Assembly (NCBI GenBank): GCA_035566435.1
Contig: DATMRF010000137.1
Coordinates: 1-64,000 of the forward strand
Source of the DNA: DATMRF01 sp035566435
GTDB lineage: Bacteria; Verrucomicrobiota; Verrucomicrobiia; Limisphaerales; UBA8199
Length of the DNA: 64,000 bases
Direction of reading: 5' to 3'
Shown here: positions 45,181-54,126 of the stretch, one piece after another
Numbering within the stretch: position 1 is the first letter of the stretch
How the letters are laid out: each line of letters opens with the position of its first letter
Translations under genes and position numbers: made by a program
The notes under the pieces: model-generated
Database searches by the model: none
Told to the model about the DNA's origin: nothing
The model's input: only the letters and a program-made list of their open reading frames with translations

Positions 45181-46506
45181 GTGAATGTAACGGTAGAAAA
45201 TCTGGCCCCGTGCAAAAAGCTGGTGCGGGTGGAAGTGGAAGTGCAGAAAGTGGATGAAGCTTTCGACAAGGTAACGAAGGATTTTCAGCGCCAGGCCTCC
45301 CTGCCGGGGTTCCGGCCGGGCAAAGCCCCGCGCGACATGGTGATGCGCAAGTACAGCAAAGATATCGAGGGGGAAGTCAAGAGCCAGCTTCTCTCCGATT
45401 CGTACAAAAAGGCTGTGGAGGAGCAGAAGCTGGACGTGCTGGGGCAACCCGACATCGAGGAGATCCAATTCATCCGCGGCCAGCCGTTTCAGTTCGCCGC
45501 GACCATTGAAACCGCGCCGGAATTCGAATTGCCGGAATACAAGGGCATCCCCATCAAGCGCGAGACCCGCTCGGTGACCGACGAGGACGTCGAGCGCGCG
45601 CTCGAGGCCTTGCGCCAGCCACGGACCACGTTCACGACCGTCGAGCGGCCGGCCCAAGCCGGCGACATCGTCGTTGTCAATTATACCGGCACGTGCGAGG
45701 GCAAGCCGATTACCGAAATTGCGCCGACCGCGAAGGGTCTCACCGAACATAAGAACTTTTGGGTAGAAATCGGCGCCAAAGCGTTCATCCCCGGTTTCGA
45801 CGACCAGCTTCTGGGCGCCAAAGCGGGCGAAAAGCGGACCGTGAACGTCGATTTTCCCGCTGATTTCGTCACGCCCCAACTCGCAGGCAAGAAGGCGGTC
45901 TATGAGACCGAAGTGGTGGAAGTGAAAGAAAAAGCGCTGCCGGCGATCGATGACGCGTTCGCGAAGCAATACGGCGCCGAGAACCTTGAAAAACTGCGGG
46001 CCGGCGTGCGCCGCGATTTGGAAAACGAGCTGAGCTACAAGCAGAATCGCGACACCCGAAATCAACTCGTGCGTTCGCTGCTCAACCGGGTCAATTTCGA
46101 GCTGCCGGAGAGCGCTGTGGCGCATGAAACGCGCAATGTCGTGTATGACCTTGTGCAGGAGAATGCCAAGCGCGGTGTCTCCCGCGAGACCATCGAAAAA
46201 CAAAAGGAGCAGATTTACAGCGCCGCAACCCAAGGCGCCAAGGAGCGCGTGAAGGTCGCTTTTTTGATTCAAAAGATTGCCGAGAAGGAAGACATCAAGG
46301 TGTCGCAGGAGGAAATCGCCATGCGCATCAACCATCTGGCTGGACTGTACCAGATTCCTGCCGAGAAATTCCTGAAGGACCTTCAAAAGCGCAACGGCCT
46401 GATCGAGATTTACGACCAGGTCATGAATGAGAAGGTGCTGGACCTGCTTCAGCAAAACGCGAAGGTGGAGGAAGTGCCGCCCGGCGCCGAAGCAAACCCA
46501 AGTTGA
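45181..46506 (+). CDS. tig: Trigger factor, ribosome-associated chaperone
   Basis: 441 residues from GTG 45181, preceded by GGAAAGG; an in-frame ATG at 45136 adds a non-conserved leader. The N-terminal ribosome-binding domain includes the signature FRPGKAP (LPGFRPGKAPRDMVM). The FKBP-type PPIase domain (about 150-235) has GDIVVVNYTGT and AFIPGFDDQLLGAKAGEKR. The helical C-terminal chaperone domain follows. It binds ribosomal protein L23 and catches nascent chains. In many bacteria clpP and clpX follow; here the next gene, convergent, is mutL. Confidence 0.94.
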   Translation: MNVTVENLAPCKKLVRVEVEVQKVDEAFDKVTKDFQRQASLPGFRPGKAPRDMVMRKYSKDIEGEVKSQLLSDSYKKAVEEQKLDVLGQPDIEEIQFIRGQPFQFAATIETAPEFELPEYKGIPIKRETRSVTDEDVERALEALRQPRTTFTTVERPAQAGDIVVVNYTGTCEGKPITEIAPTAKGLTEHKNFWVEIGAKAFIPGFDDQLLGAKAGEKRTVNVDFPADFVTPQLAGKKAVYETEVVEVKEKALPAIDDAFAKQYGAENLEKLRAGVRRDLENELSYKQNRDTRNQLVRSLLNRVNFELPESAVAHETRNVVYDLVQENAKRGVSRETIEKQKEQIYSAATQGAKERVKVAFLIQKIAEKEDIKVSQEEIAMRINHLAGLYQIPAEKFLKDLQKRNGLIEIYDQVMNEKVLDLLQQNAKVEEVPPGAEANPS

Positions 46507-46515
46507 GCCTCCGCG

Positions 46516-46605
46516 CAGGCGTTAAAACGCTAAAAGGTCAAAAGGTTGAAAAGGCGGGAGGGTTTTCCCATTTTAACGTTTCACGTTTTCACGTTTTAAC
46601 GATTC
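46516..46605. terminator. Repeat-rich hairpin region between tig and mutL
   Basis: Made of AACG/TTTTAACG-type units: GGCGTTAAAACGC on the left and CGTTTTAACGATTCAACGCC on the right can pair across the middle. The position between convergent genes suggests a bidirectional terminator. The same AACGTTTTAACG vocabulary recurs at 48.71-48.87 kb on the other side of mutL. Confidence 0.4.
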
Positions 46606-46617
46606 AACGCCCCCACC

Positions 46618-48696
46618 TCACACACTGCGCCCGAACTTTTTCTCCAGCTCGCGGAAGTTCATTTCGATGAGCGTCGGCCGGCCATGCGGGCAAGTGTAGG
46701 GCATGGCGCAGCGGCGCAGATCTTCAACTAGGTTCTCCAGTTCGCGTCCGGCCAGCGGATCGTTGGCCTTGACAGCGTGGCGACAGACGGTTTTGGCGAC
46801 GGTGTGCTCGCCGAGGCGGAGCGAGTTGACTTCCTGCCCCGTGCCTTTCAATTCGTCCACGAGTTCGAGCACGAACCGGCGCGGGTCGGCGGCTCTTACG
46901 AACGGCGGGAGGGCATCCAGCAAAAACGTGCGCTCACCAAATTCGCTTAAGCCGACCCCGAGGCGGGCGAGCACCGGCAACTGTTCGCGGACAAAGTTCG
47001 CATCGCGCGCGGAGAGTTCGACCGTTTCCGGAAGGAGGAGCTTCTGCGAGGGGGCCTGTTCGTTGCGCTCCAGGCGGTCGAGCATCTGCTCGAACAAGAT
47101 TCGTTCGTGCGCCGCGTGCTGGTCGAGCAGGACCAGGCCGCGGTCGGATTCGAAAACGACATAGAGCCGTCCGATCACGCCGACGAGACGGAGCGGCACG
47201 CTGAGCAGAGGCAGGGGGGCGAACCGTGCTGCGTGCTGCGTGAGGCCCGGGTCGGCGGGCATTGGGGTGACGGGGGCGAGGTTTGCGTCTGAGGGCGGAG
47301 CGGCCGGGGTTGACTGGGTTAGGCCTGGCAAAGGAGCTAACTGGGTCTCGCTGGCGGGCGGCGCGGCAGGAGCCGCTGGTCTGAAGCCCATCCGCAATGG
47401 GGGTTGGGCAGCAGGACGCGTTGGGGATTCCGCCGGCGGCGGCTTTAATGCCGCGGGAAGGTTGGGCAGGCTTGTCTGCTCAGTCCGTCCTCCCACCAAT
47501 GCCTCAGATTGTGGTCCGTGGTCCGTGGTCGGTGGTCCGTGGACTTGAGACTTGGGACTTGAGACCTGAGAATCTCCCGCATGGAACTCCAGCAACGCCT
47601 GTCTTACCGCTTGGGCGACGAACCGACGCACCTCAGCTTCGCGATGGAATTTCACCTCGCGCTTGGCGGGGTGGATATTAACGTCCACCGCTGCAGGGTC
47701 CACTTCCAGGAACAGGCAGCAGACCGGGTAACGGCCTTTCATCAATGCCGTGTGGTAGCCTTCTAGCAGGGCATAATTCAGTCCGCGGTTCTCTACCGGT
47801 CGGCGGTTCACGAACAGGTGCTGGTCTTCCCGGGTCGCGCGGGCGACTCCCGGCGCGCCGATAAAGCCCCAGACCCGAAAGTTCGGAGCGCGGTCCGCCG
47901 AGTCCGGAGTGGCCGGAGTCGGTGACGCCGAGTCGAAACCGCCGGAATCGGCATCTTCGGCGTCCTGCGGCGAGGTCAGGTCCGCGGAAAAATCCACCGC
48001 GACGAGCCTTTGTTCATTGCCGTAAAGCGCGCGCAGACGCTCGCGCAACGCGGCCGAACGGCTGGCGGGCGCGGCCCCGGTTTTGACGGCGGCCAATTGC
48101 CAGACCAGGCGGCCATCCTTTTGGAACGAGAACGCCACCTCGGGAAACGCCAGCGCCGCCAGCGTCAGGTAATGCTGGATGTGGGACGACTCCGTCTCCT
48201 CCGTGCGCAGGAATTTGCGGCGGGCCGGCAAATTGAAAAAGAGCTGGCGCACCTCGATGGTCGTTCCGGGCGCGCAGCCGGCGGCTTTCACCTCGAGCAT
48301 CTTCCCGCCGCTGATGATGACTTGGGTCCCCTCGGGCGAGCCGCTGTCGCGTTCGCGGGTGGTCAGCGTAAAGCGGCTGACGCTGGCGATGCTGGGCAGG
48401 GCCTCGCCGCGGAAACCCATGGTCGCAATCGCCGCCAGGTCCTCGGCTCGCCGGATTTTGCTGGTGGCGTGGCGCTCGAGACACAGCAACGCGTCATCCC
48501 GGCTCATCCCGAACCCGTCATCGATCACGCGCATCAGGCTGCGCCCGCCCGCCTGAATTTCGAGCGTGATGCGAGCCGCCTGGGCATCGAGCGCGTTTTC
48601 AACCAGCTCCTTCACCACGCTGGCTGGCCGTTCGACCACCTCGCCGGCCGCGATTTGGTTCGCGACTTGTTCGGGCAGCAGGCGGATGCGATTCAT
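46618..48696 (-). CDS. mutL: DNA mismatch repair protein MutL
   Basis: 692 residues. The N-terminal GHKL ATPase has AAGEVVERPASVVKELVENALDA, DDGFGM, TMGFRGEAL and NRRPVENRGL. The C-terminal domain carries DQHAAHERILFE, matching DQHA(X)2E(X)4E, plus CPHGRPTLIE. This points to an active endonuclease MutL, as in bacteria without MutH. The linker (about 375-400) includes DSQVSSPKSQ and GPPTTDHGPQ, encoded by a short tandem-repeat tract. No mutS is near. Confidence 0.94.
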   Translation of the reverse strand: MNRIRLLPEQVANQIAAGEVVERPASVVKELVENALDAQAARITLEIQAGGRSLMRVIDDGFGMSRDDALLCLERHATSKIRRAEDLAAIATMGFRGEALPSIASVSRFTLTTRERDSGSPEGTQVIISGGKMLEVKAAGCAPGTTIEVRQLFFNLPARRKFLRTEETESSHIQHYLTLAALAFPEVAFSFQKDGRLVWQLAAVKTGAAPASRSAALRERLRALYGNEQRLVAVDFSADLTSPQDAEDADSGGFDSASPTPATPDSADRAPNFRVWGFIGAPGVARATREDQHLFVNRRPVENRGLNYALLEGYHTALMKGRYPVCCLFLEVDPAAVDVNIHPAKREVKFHREAEVRRFVAQAVRQALLEFHAGDSQVSSPKSQVHGPPTTDHGPQSEALVGGRTEQTSLPNLPAALKPPPAESPTRPAAQPPLRMGFRPAAPAAPPASETQLAPLPGLTQSTPAAPPSDANLAPVTPMPADPGLTQHAARFAPLPLLSVPLRLVGVIGRLYVVFESDRGLVLLDQHAAHERILFEQMLDRLERNEQAPSQKLLLPETVELSARDANFVREQLPVLARLGVGLSEFGERTFLLDALPPFVRAADPRRFVLELVDELKGTGQEVNSLRLGEHTVAKTVCRHAVKANDPLAGRELENLVEDLRRCAMPYTCPHGRPTLIEMNFRELEKKFGRSV
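47511..47570. repeat. Tandem repeats inside the mutL linker
   Basis: Two adjacent tracts: about four GTCCGTG/GTCGGTG units, then about four GACTTGAG-like units. Length is about 60 bases and the mutL frame is kept. The translation (SQVSSPKSQVHGPP and following) lies between the ATPase and dimerisation domains, where extra sequence would be tolerated. Confidence 0.7.
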
Positions 48697-48709
48697 TTCT
48701 TGTACAGCG

Positions 48710-48870
48710 TCAAAACGTTAAAAGGCCGCCAGCTTCAAACAGCTCGGTTCCAATTCTTCGCAGCCGCGTGACACGCTTCCGCCTCTTCACTCTGCCATCT
48801 TCTCACGCTTCAACGCCCCGACGCTATCACGTTCTAACGTTTTTAACCTTTTAACGCTTCAACGCTTCAA
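48710..48870. repeat. AACG-type short repeats between kinase and mutL genes
   Basis: Units such as AAAACGTTAAAAGG, AACGTTTTTAACCTTTTAACG and CGCTTCAACGCTTCAACG extend from just upstream of mutL into the last codons of the histidine kinase gene (VEALKR). It is the same repeat vocabulary as at 46.52-46.60 kb, so mutL is bracketed by it. Confidence 0.55.
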
Positions 48871-49981
48871 CGTCCTGCGCGCGCCCCGCCGCGGGTAACG
48901 CGAACTGGAAAATCGCCCCATGCCCGGGCTCGCTGCGCGCGGCCATCCAGCCTTTGTGGTCCTCGATGATCCGCTTGCTGATGGAGAGTCCCAGTCCCGT
49001 GCCGTTCGCTTTGCCGTAAGTGGCGAACGGTTCGAACAACTGGCCGGCGATTTCCGGCGCGATGCCCGGACCCGTGTCCTCGATTTCCGTCACCAGCTCG
49101 GTCGGGCGGAGCTGGAAACGCAAAATGATCCTTCCCCCGGAAGGCATCGCTTCCGTCGCGTTATGCACCAGGTTATGAAAAACGCGCCGCAAACGTTTCG
49201 GGTTCAGCAGCAGCGCCACCGGCGGCGCCGGGTTCTCGAGTTCGAGTGTCGCGGATTTGACAGCGATTTCCGGGCGCAGCTCCTCCACTACCTGCTCCAC
49301 GAACCGGGCATAGTCCATCGGCGGCAATACCAGGTCCGGTGAGGCGCCCTGCGTGAAATCCAGGATTTCCCCGATCAGGTCGCTGATCCGGTCCACCTGC
49401 TGGCGTATATCGAGGATGGCGCGCTGCCGCAGCTCGGCCGTGCCGTGGCTGGTCGCAGCGATTTCAGCGCTAAGCCCGATGATATTCAGCGGGTTCTTCA
49501 AGTCGTGGACGATCGACCGCGCGAAGCGGCCCACCACTCCCAGCCGCTCCGCCTGCAGCACTTCGCGAAGGTACTGGCGGTTGAATTCTCTCAGCCGATG
49601 GCTGATCTCGCGCAACAGCGCTCGCGCCAGTTCCGGCGAGCTGTCCACCAGTTTGAGCATGTCGGCGCGCGCGATAAAATAAACCGTCGCGCCTTTCTGA
49701 GCCACAGCGCTCGCGGAACGCGGCTTGTCCTCGATCACCGCCATCTCGCCGAACATGTCCCCCGGCTCGCTTTTTGAAAACACCTGCCGGCCGCGGTTCC
49801 CGACCGCGACCGAAATCTCAACGACCCCATCCTTCACGACATAAACGCCGTCGCCGGCGTCACCCTCCTTGAAAATTTCCTGGCCCACGCCAAACGTCCG
49901 CTCCTGCGCCATGCCGCGCAGTTCCGCCAGCTCCGCCGGCTTGAGTTGGCCAAAGATTTTGCTGTTCTCAAGGCTGACCAT
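48851..49981 (-). CDS. Sensor histidine kinase with cyclic-nucleotide-binding domain
   Basis: 376 residues. Residues 1-125 form a Crp-like cNMP-binding domain (FKEGDAGDGVYVV, EPGDMFGEMAVIEDKPRSASA). The HisKA domain follows with the phospho-acceptor H159 in SIVHDLKNPLNI. The HATPase has N box FHNLVHNATEAMPSGG, G1 EDTGPGI and G2 GTGLGLSISKRII. No membrane segment is visible, so it is a cytoplasmic kinase that may sense cAMP or cGMP. No response regulator is adjacent. The C-terminal codons come from an AACG-type repeat tract. Confidence 0.87.
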   Translation of the reverse strand: MVSLENSKIFGQLKPAELAELRGMAQERTFGVGQEIFKEGDAGDGVYVVKDGVVEISVAVGNRGRQVFSKSEPGDMFGEMAVIEDKPRSASAVAQKGATVYFIARADMLKLVDSSPELARALLREISHRLREFNRQYLREVLQAERLGVVGRFARSIVHDLKNPLNIIGLSAEIAATSHGTAELRQRAILDIRQQVDRISDLIGEILDFTQGASPDLVLPPMDYARFVEQVVEELRPEIAVKSATLELENPAPPVALLLNPKRLRRVFHNLVHNATEAMPSGGRIILRFQLRPTELVTEIEDTGPGIAPEIAGQLFEPFATYGKANGTGLGLSISKRIIEDHKGWMAARSEPGHGAIFQFALPAAGRAQDVEALKR

Positions 49982-50050
49982 GGCGCCACTTTAGAAAAGG
50001 TGCATGGGGTTATCAAGTTGGCATATGGCCCGACAGTATGTGGCCCGAAC

Positions 50051-50079
50051 TTGACGCGGCGCACTCAAAAAACTACCCT
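50051..50079 (+). promoter_or_regulatory. Probable promoter of tRNA-His
   Basis: TTGACG (50051-50056), 17-base spacer, TACCCT (50074-50079), ending about 15 bases before the mature tRNA. The -35 box is near consensus. The -10 box keeps the first T-A and the last T only. Confidence 0.45.
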
Positions 50080-50094
50080 CCTCAGCCGGTTCTG

Positions 50095-50172
50095 GTGGTC
50101 GTAGCTCAGCCTGGTTAGAGCCCCAGATTGTGGATCTGGCTGTCGCGGGTTCAAATCCCGTCGACCACCCCA
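50095..50172 (+). tRNA. tRNA-His (anticodon GTG)
   Basis: A full cloverleaf. Acceptor GTGGTCG pairs with CGACCAC. The D arm is AGCTC...GAGC. Anticodon stem CCAGA/TCTGG encloses loop TTGTGGA with anticodon GTG. The T arm is CGGGTTCAAATCCCG. A G at 50094 opposite the discriminator C fits the extra G-1 that is special to tRNA-His. CCA is encoded at 50170-50172. Confidence 0.96.
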
Positions 50173-50347
50173 CCCCCCAAATCGGGTTAAACTCATATAC
50201 CAGGGTCGAACTTACGGCTTGTTCCCGAAAACAATTGTGAAACCTCGTAGGAAATTTAAAGAAGATTGTTGACAAACTTTCGCGCTCGTCTGAGGGTTGT
50301 TGGGTCCACCTGTTTCATCATTTAGCTAGAAAGCATTGAAATCGAAA

Positions 50348-50869
50348 ATGAGGTTTCGCATGAACAAACACCTTGCCACACTGACACTCGCCGCAGTGCT
50401 CGTTGCGCGGATGGCCACGGCCCAGGGCACTTTCCAGGCTATTCTTTTGGGCTCTTCGGAGGTCGGGCCCACTGGTTCTACCGCCACTGGGATTGGAACC
50501 GTGGTACTGAATGCCGCCGGAACTCAAATAACAGTGGATGAGAGCTGGACGGGCCTGACGGCGCCGGCCACCGCTTCGCATATTCACGGACCGGCGAGCA
50601 CGAGCCAAAACGCAGGGGTCTTAATTCCGTTCAGCGGCGTGCCCGCGGCCACTGCGGGGTCCATTCCAGAGCAGGTATTCAGCATTACTCCCACTCAGGT
50701 GGGTTACCTCGAAAGCGGCCAACTCTACATGAACGTCCATACTTCCACTTTTCCAGGAGGAGAGATACGCGGCCAGTTATTGGCGGTCCCCGAGCCGACG
50801 ACTGCGGCTCTGCTGGGGCTGGGATTGGCCGCCGGAGCTTGGGGTCTGCGCAAGAAAAGGATTGGCTAG
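50348..50869 (+). CDS. CHRD-domain secreted protein with PEP-CTERM anchor
   Basis: About 173 residues from ATG 50348; ATG 50360 is also possible. The signal peptide is TLTLAAVLVARMATAQ. One CHRD domain follows (FQAILLGSSEVGPTGSTATG, then TASHIHGPAS and LYMNVHTSTFPGGEIRGQL). The C-terminus has the PEP-CTERM sorting signal VPEPTTAALLGLGLAAGAWG plus a basic tail, so an exosortase should process it for the outer surface. TTGACA at 50269 may be a -35 box but has no good -10. It is not linked to neighbouring genes. Confidence 0.85.
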   Translation: MRFRMNKHLATLTLAAVLVARMATAQGTFQAILLGSSEVGPTGSTATGIGTVVLNAAGTQITVDESWTGLTAPATASHIHGPASTSQNAGVLIPFSGVPAATAGSIPEQVFSITPTQVGYLESGQLYMNVHTSTFPGGEIRGQLLAVPEPTTAALLGLGLAAGAWGLRKKRIG

Positions 50870-51262
50870 CGGAGCTGTGGGTCCGGGCCGGCTGCGCGGC
50901 GGCGGAGTTGGTTCCTTCACTGGTTGCGTGAGGTTCGCCAAACTCATATCTCAATCCGGCCTTTTATCTTCGTGAACAATCGGTTGGGGGGCAACGCCGT
51001 CTTCACCATCGCCGTCATGACGGGCCCGTAAAAGCCAACCGTCCACTGTCTCCATTCTAGCCTTAACTGTCCAAAGACTCGACACCCCAGCCCCGGTCGA
51101 ATAACCCCGCCGGCCCACCTCCCGCAGGCGTTTCAAACCCTTGCCCCGCCGGACTTTCAACTCGCAACTTTAAACTTTCAACTAACCCTGAGCGGCGTTG
51201 GCATAATTTAAGCTTTTGTCAATTCTCAGCCGTACTTGAGGTACCTCCAACTGTAAGGCAAT

Positions 51263-51306
51263 GCGGGCAGAATGCGTCTGCGAGAAATACAGCCGGTTCT
51301 GCCCGC
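51263..51306. promoter_or_regulatory. Hairpin upstream of the phage-like gene block
   Basis: The 485-base gap 50870-51354 has no gene. It contains an AACTTTCAACT-type repeat tract (51152-51186) and a perfect 10-base inverted repeat GCGGGCAGAA / TTCTGCCCGC with a 24-base loop. The hairpin lies about 50 bases before the ATG at 51355, so it could act as a terminator, leader structure or operator. No T run follows. Confidence 0.35.
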
Positions 51307-51354
51307 GCTTTAGGAGCACCTCGTTTTACGGCCGAGTAAGAGAAAGCGAGTTTT

Positions 51355-51894
51355 ATGATCGCTCACGAATCAGAAAGATCCGAGGAGCCGAACCCAGCCG
51401 CGCCTTCGCAGCAGGTCACCCTCCAGCCCATCGTCGATAAAGGCGCCGATGCCCTCGCCCCGGACGCTGAAGAAAAAATCCTGGCGGTCCGAGTCACCAG
51501 AATGGTCATGGCCTGGAACAACGCCTCTCACCAGGTACTCACCCTCGAGGGCGACGACGTCCTCCGCATCCCCAACCCCCATGCACCGCGCGTCCCCGAA
51601 GGCGCCACCCTCGCCAGAGTCTCAATGCAATTCGATCTCGCAGACACACCCGAACCGGCTTCGGCAGACCTCGAACCCCCGGACAAAGCGAAGATCAGCC
51701 GGCCGAGTCACGCCCGGCGGATCGCCTCTTGGCTCCTCAAGCGCCACTTCGCCCTGCCGGGTGCCGCACTGCTTAACCAGTTCCTCATCGCTCTCGCCAT
51801 CGCCCTCGCATCCTGCAACGCTGTGTTCGGCGACGACTCCCTGGACGACGACAGCGATGACGACGAAAGGGAATCCCTGTCTGCGCCGGTGTGA
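51355..51894 (+). CDS. Unidentified protein with one membrane segment and acidic tail
   Basis: 179 residues, not recognised. A hydrophilic first half (residues about 50-85 read VRVTRMVMAWNNASHQVLTL and a PNPHAPRVPEGATL stretch) is followed by one hydrophobic segment (LLNQFLIALAIALASCNAVF) and an aspartate run DDDSDDDERES. The coding strand is very C-rich, like the phage-like genes downstream. The stop overlaps the GTG of the next gene (GTGA), so the two are co-translated. It may be an accessory gene of the decayed prophage; the function is unknown. Confidence 0.5.
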   Translation: MIAHESERSEEPNPAAPSQQVTLQPIVDKGADALAPDAEEKILAVRVTRMVMAWNNASHQVLTLEGDDVLRIPNPHAPRVPEGATLARVSMQFDLADTPEPASADLEPPDKAKISRPSHARRIASWLLKRHFALPGAALLNQFLIALAIALASCNAVFGDDSLDDDSDDDERESLSAPV

Positions 51895-53287
51895 ACCCAA
51901 ACGGTCAACCCAAATCAGAAACACCTGCCCGGCCGGCCCCCTGGCGTTCCCTCGAAACCATGCCCGGCCTTACAGCCTGCACGGTCGACTGGCAGCAACT
52001 CACCGGCGAGCAGTTCGAGCCGTTCCGAGCCCTCTGCCTCCAGCCGACCGACTGGCTCGTCAAATCCTACACCTGCCCCCGCCACTGCGGCTGCTCTCAC
52101 CGGGTAATCCTGCGCCACGACCGCACCTCGGCCGTAGGCGAGTGCCGCTGCGACCCGCCGCACTGCTCGGACATCACCCTTTCTATCGCCGCCATCACCC
52201 CGCTGGAACTGAGCTGGACCAGGCTCGCCCGCTCCCTCGCCCAAACTTTTGGGTTTCCGCCGAAATTCCTCGAACTGCCTCCTCTGGGCACGGTCCAGTT
52301 CGGAGCCTGGCCACCTGATCTCGTCCCCGCGATTCTCACGGTGCAGTGCATCCCCGACATCTTCCGCAGCGCCGTGGCCGAACTCGTAGCCGACCTCCAT
52401 CGGCCCTTCATGCTATTCGCACCGACCGGCTCCTCGCTGGACGCCCGCTGTCAAACCCTGCTGGAAAACTGCGGCGCCGCCTTTTTCCCCCTCAGCACAA
52501 CCACGCTTCTTAAACCAGACGGCACCCTGGTCCCGGCCCGCCCGCCAGCAGAACTGTTCGCCCGATTTAGTCCCCAACCTTCAACCTTCAACTTTCAACC
52601 GCGCCGCGGCCCCGCTTCGCCCTCCGCAAGGGCCTCGGCGTCTGGGACCTGATTTTCGACGGCGAGCAAGCCTCAATCCTCCACGAGAAAGGAGTCTTCT
52701 ACGTCGCCTGGCTATTGTACAACCCTCCCGAGCACCCGATCCACGCCATCGATCTCATGGCCAAAATCCCTGAAATCTACCGCCAGCAGCTTGGCCTCCC
52801 AGAACTGGTTGACCCGGCCACCGGACAATCCGTGCCCCTGGAAAGCCACGCGCGAATTCAGGAACGCAGCCTCGCCCTCGACGACGCCCACGCCATGCGC
52901 GCCATCTACCGGAAACAAAAAGAACTCGAGGACATCCTCGATTCCAAAGACGAATCCGAACCAGTGAAAGCCGAAGCCCTCCGCGAGCTCGAAACCATCG
53001 TCGAATTCCAGCGCCAGCACGGTCGCCGTACCGAAGACAGCGCCCAAAAGGCCGTCCGCTCCGTCCGCAGGGCCATCACCCGCTTCCACCAGAGCCTCCT
53101 CACATCACTGGACCAAAACGGCAACCCCCACCCGGTTCTTCGCCCGTTCGCCGCCCACCTTACAGACCACCTAATCATCCCATCCGGCCGCAACCTCGGC
53201 CCCGTCGGCAGGCGCGCCCGTCGCCCCCTCGCCGGTTGCTTCACGTATGACCCACCCGCGGGCGCCATCTGGGACGGCGCACGTTGA
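51891..53287 (+). pseudogene. Unidentified protein split by a frameshift at a tandem repeat
   Basis: The first frame (GTG 51891 to a stop at 52652) has a cysteine cluster YTCPRHCGC plus CRCDPPHC, possibly zinc-binding. A second frame to 53287 clearly continues the protein: FALRKGLGVWDLIFDGEQAS, KGVFYVAWLLYNPPEHPIHA, then a charged helical region. The switch occurs just after a CAACCTTCAACCTTCAACTTTCAAC tract (52574-52600), which encodes the out-of-place peptide QPSTFNFQP. Repeat insertion or expansion therefore probably broke a once continuous gene of about 465 codons. An alternative is that the second part is made separately from an internal start. The family is not recognised. Co-translated with the preceding gene. 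Confidence 0.6.
52574..52600. repeat. AACCTTC tandem heptamer within a coding region
   Basis: CCAACCTTCAACCTTCAACTTTCAACC, about 3.5 units of a 7-base repeat, coincides with the loss of frame in the gene around it. A related tract is at 51152-51186. Confidence 0.65.
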
Positions 53288-53576
53288 CCCAGCCCGGTCC
53301 TCGCCAGATCTACCGTGTCAGGCCGGACCGGCCCGTAGACTTAGCCCTCCGCACTCTAACTCGCTCAGCCATGACACGGCGGAATCAACTCGCAGAAACC
53401 CATTAAAAATTTGCGGTTGGGGGCAGCAGCCCTTTCAACGCTCCCACGCGTGCCGCGCGAAATCGCGGGACAGAGGCTGCTCGGAGCACCACCCCGGGAA
53501 GCCTCGCTTTTATGCGCCGAGCAACCACCGGCGAATCGATGCTCTCTCAAACGGCTCAACGCCCCAGCATCGTAAG
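53288..53576. other. Intergenic region, possibly structured
   Basis: No supported gene. Complementary patches GCAGCAGCC and GGCTGCTCGG (about 53429-53500), with GCGCGAAATCGCGGG between them, could fold. An open frame on the minus strand (53365-53559) is cysteine/arginine/glycine-rich and has no motif; it is treated as chance or repeat-derived. Confidence 0.3.
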
Positions 53577-54126
53577 CTAATTGTAGCCAGACTTCACTTC
53601 GGCTTTAAAAGCATCCGATCTAAATTTGATCTCCTGCGAAGAAAATAACATGTCATGAAGCTTATATGCCGGGACGACGGCAGCGACCCCGGAGTTCTGC
53701 GATGTGAATCGATCGGGGTAGTAACCTTGAACCACCCCAGCGAGTAAAATCGGGCTACGCCTAGCGCTCGGGGATGCGGCTAAAGATACAATGGGTGGCC
53801 CGCGACTTTTGCCGAACCAAAAGAAAACTGGCGAGCCGCTGTTGCCGGGCCATACCTCCGTTTCCATCAGATAAACGTTCTCAGCCCCATAGGGCCCTCC
53901 CGGGATTACCTCGTCCGTCACCATAGCAAGGCGCCCGAAGCGATAGATAGGAATATTCTCTTCCGCCCCATAAAATGGGGTAAACAAGCCCACAAAAAAA
54001 ATATCATCCCCCTCTCGAATATGGCGCTTTCTGAATACGCTCTTGTCGGCAATGAGCTTTGAATCGAAGGAACCGAAGTTAAGTCGCGGCGCAAGATATG
54101 CAGCAGGCCCGCCACACCCGCCTCAC
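53577..54126 (-). pseudogene. Trypsin-like serine protease, C-terminal fragment
   Basis: The open frame (about 180 codons from the stop at 54127) has no convincing start. It contains the serine-nucleophile motif WPGNSGSPVFFW, and then GVVQGYYP and VVPAYKLHDML, as in trypsin-like peptidase_2 proteins. The His and Asp parts of the triad, which should lie N-terminal, are absent. Right where they should be, the sequence becomes the plus-strand portal gene end. It is a truncated host gene joined to phage DNA. Base usage is less C-skewed than the flanks. Confidence 0.6.

Noticed and set aside
44968..46455. Long minus-strand open frame (495 codons)
   Set aside because: Mirror of trigger factor, leucine- and histidine-rich without any family motif.
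49991..50275. Minus-strand open frame across the tRNA
   Set aside because: Reads through the antisense of tRNA-His (GFEPATARSTI type artefact).
53365..53559. Small Cys/Arg/Gly-rich minus-strand frame
   Set aside because: No motif or start signal; could be part of a repeat but cannot be supported as a gene.
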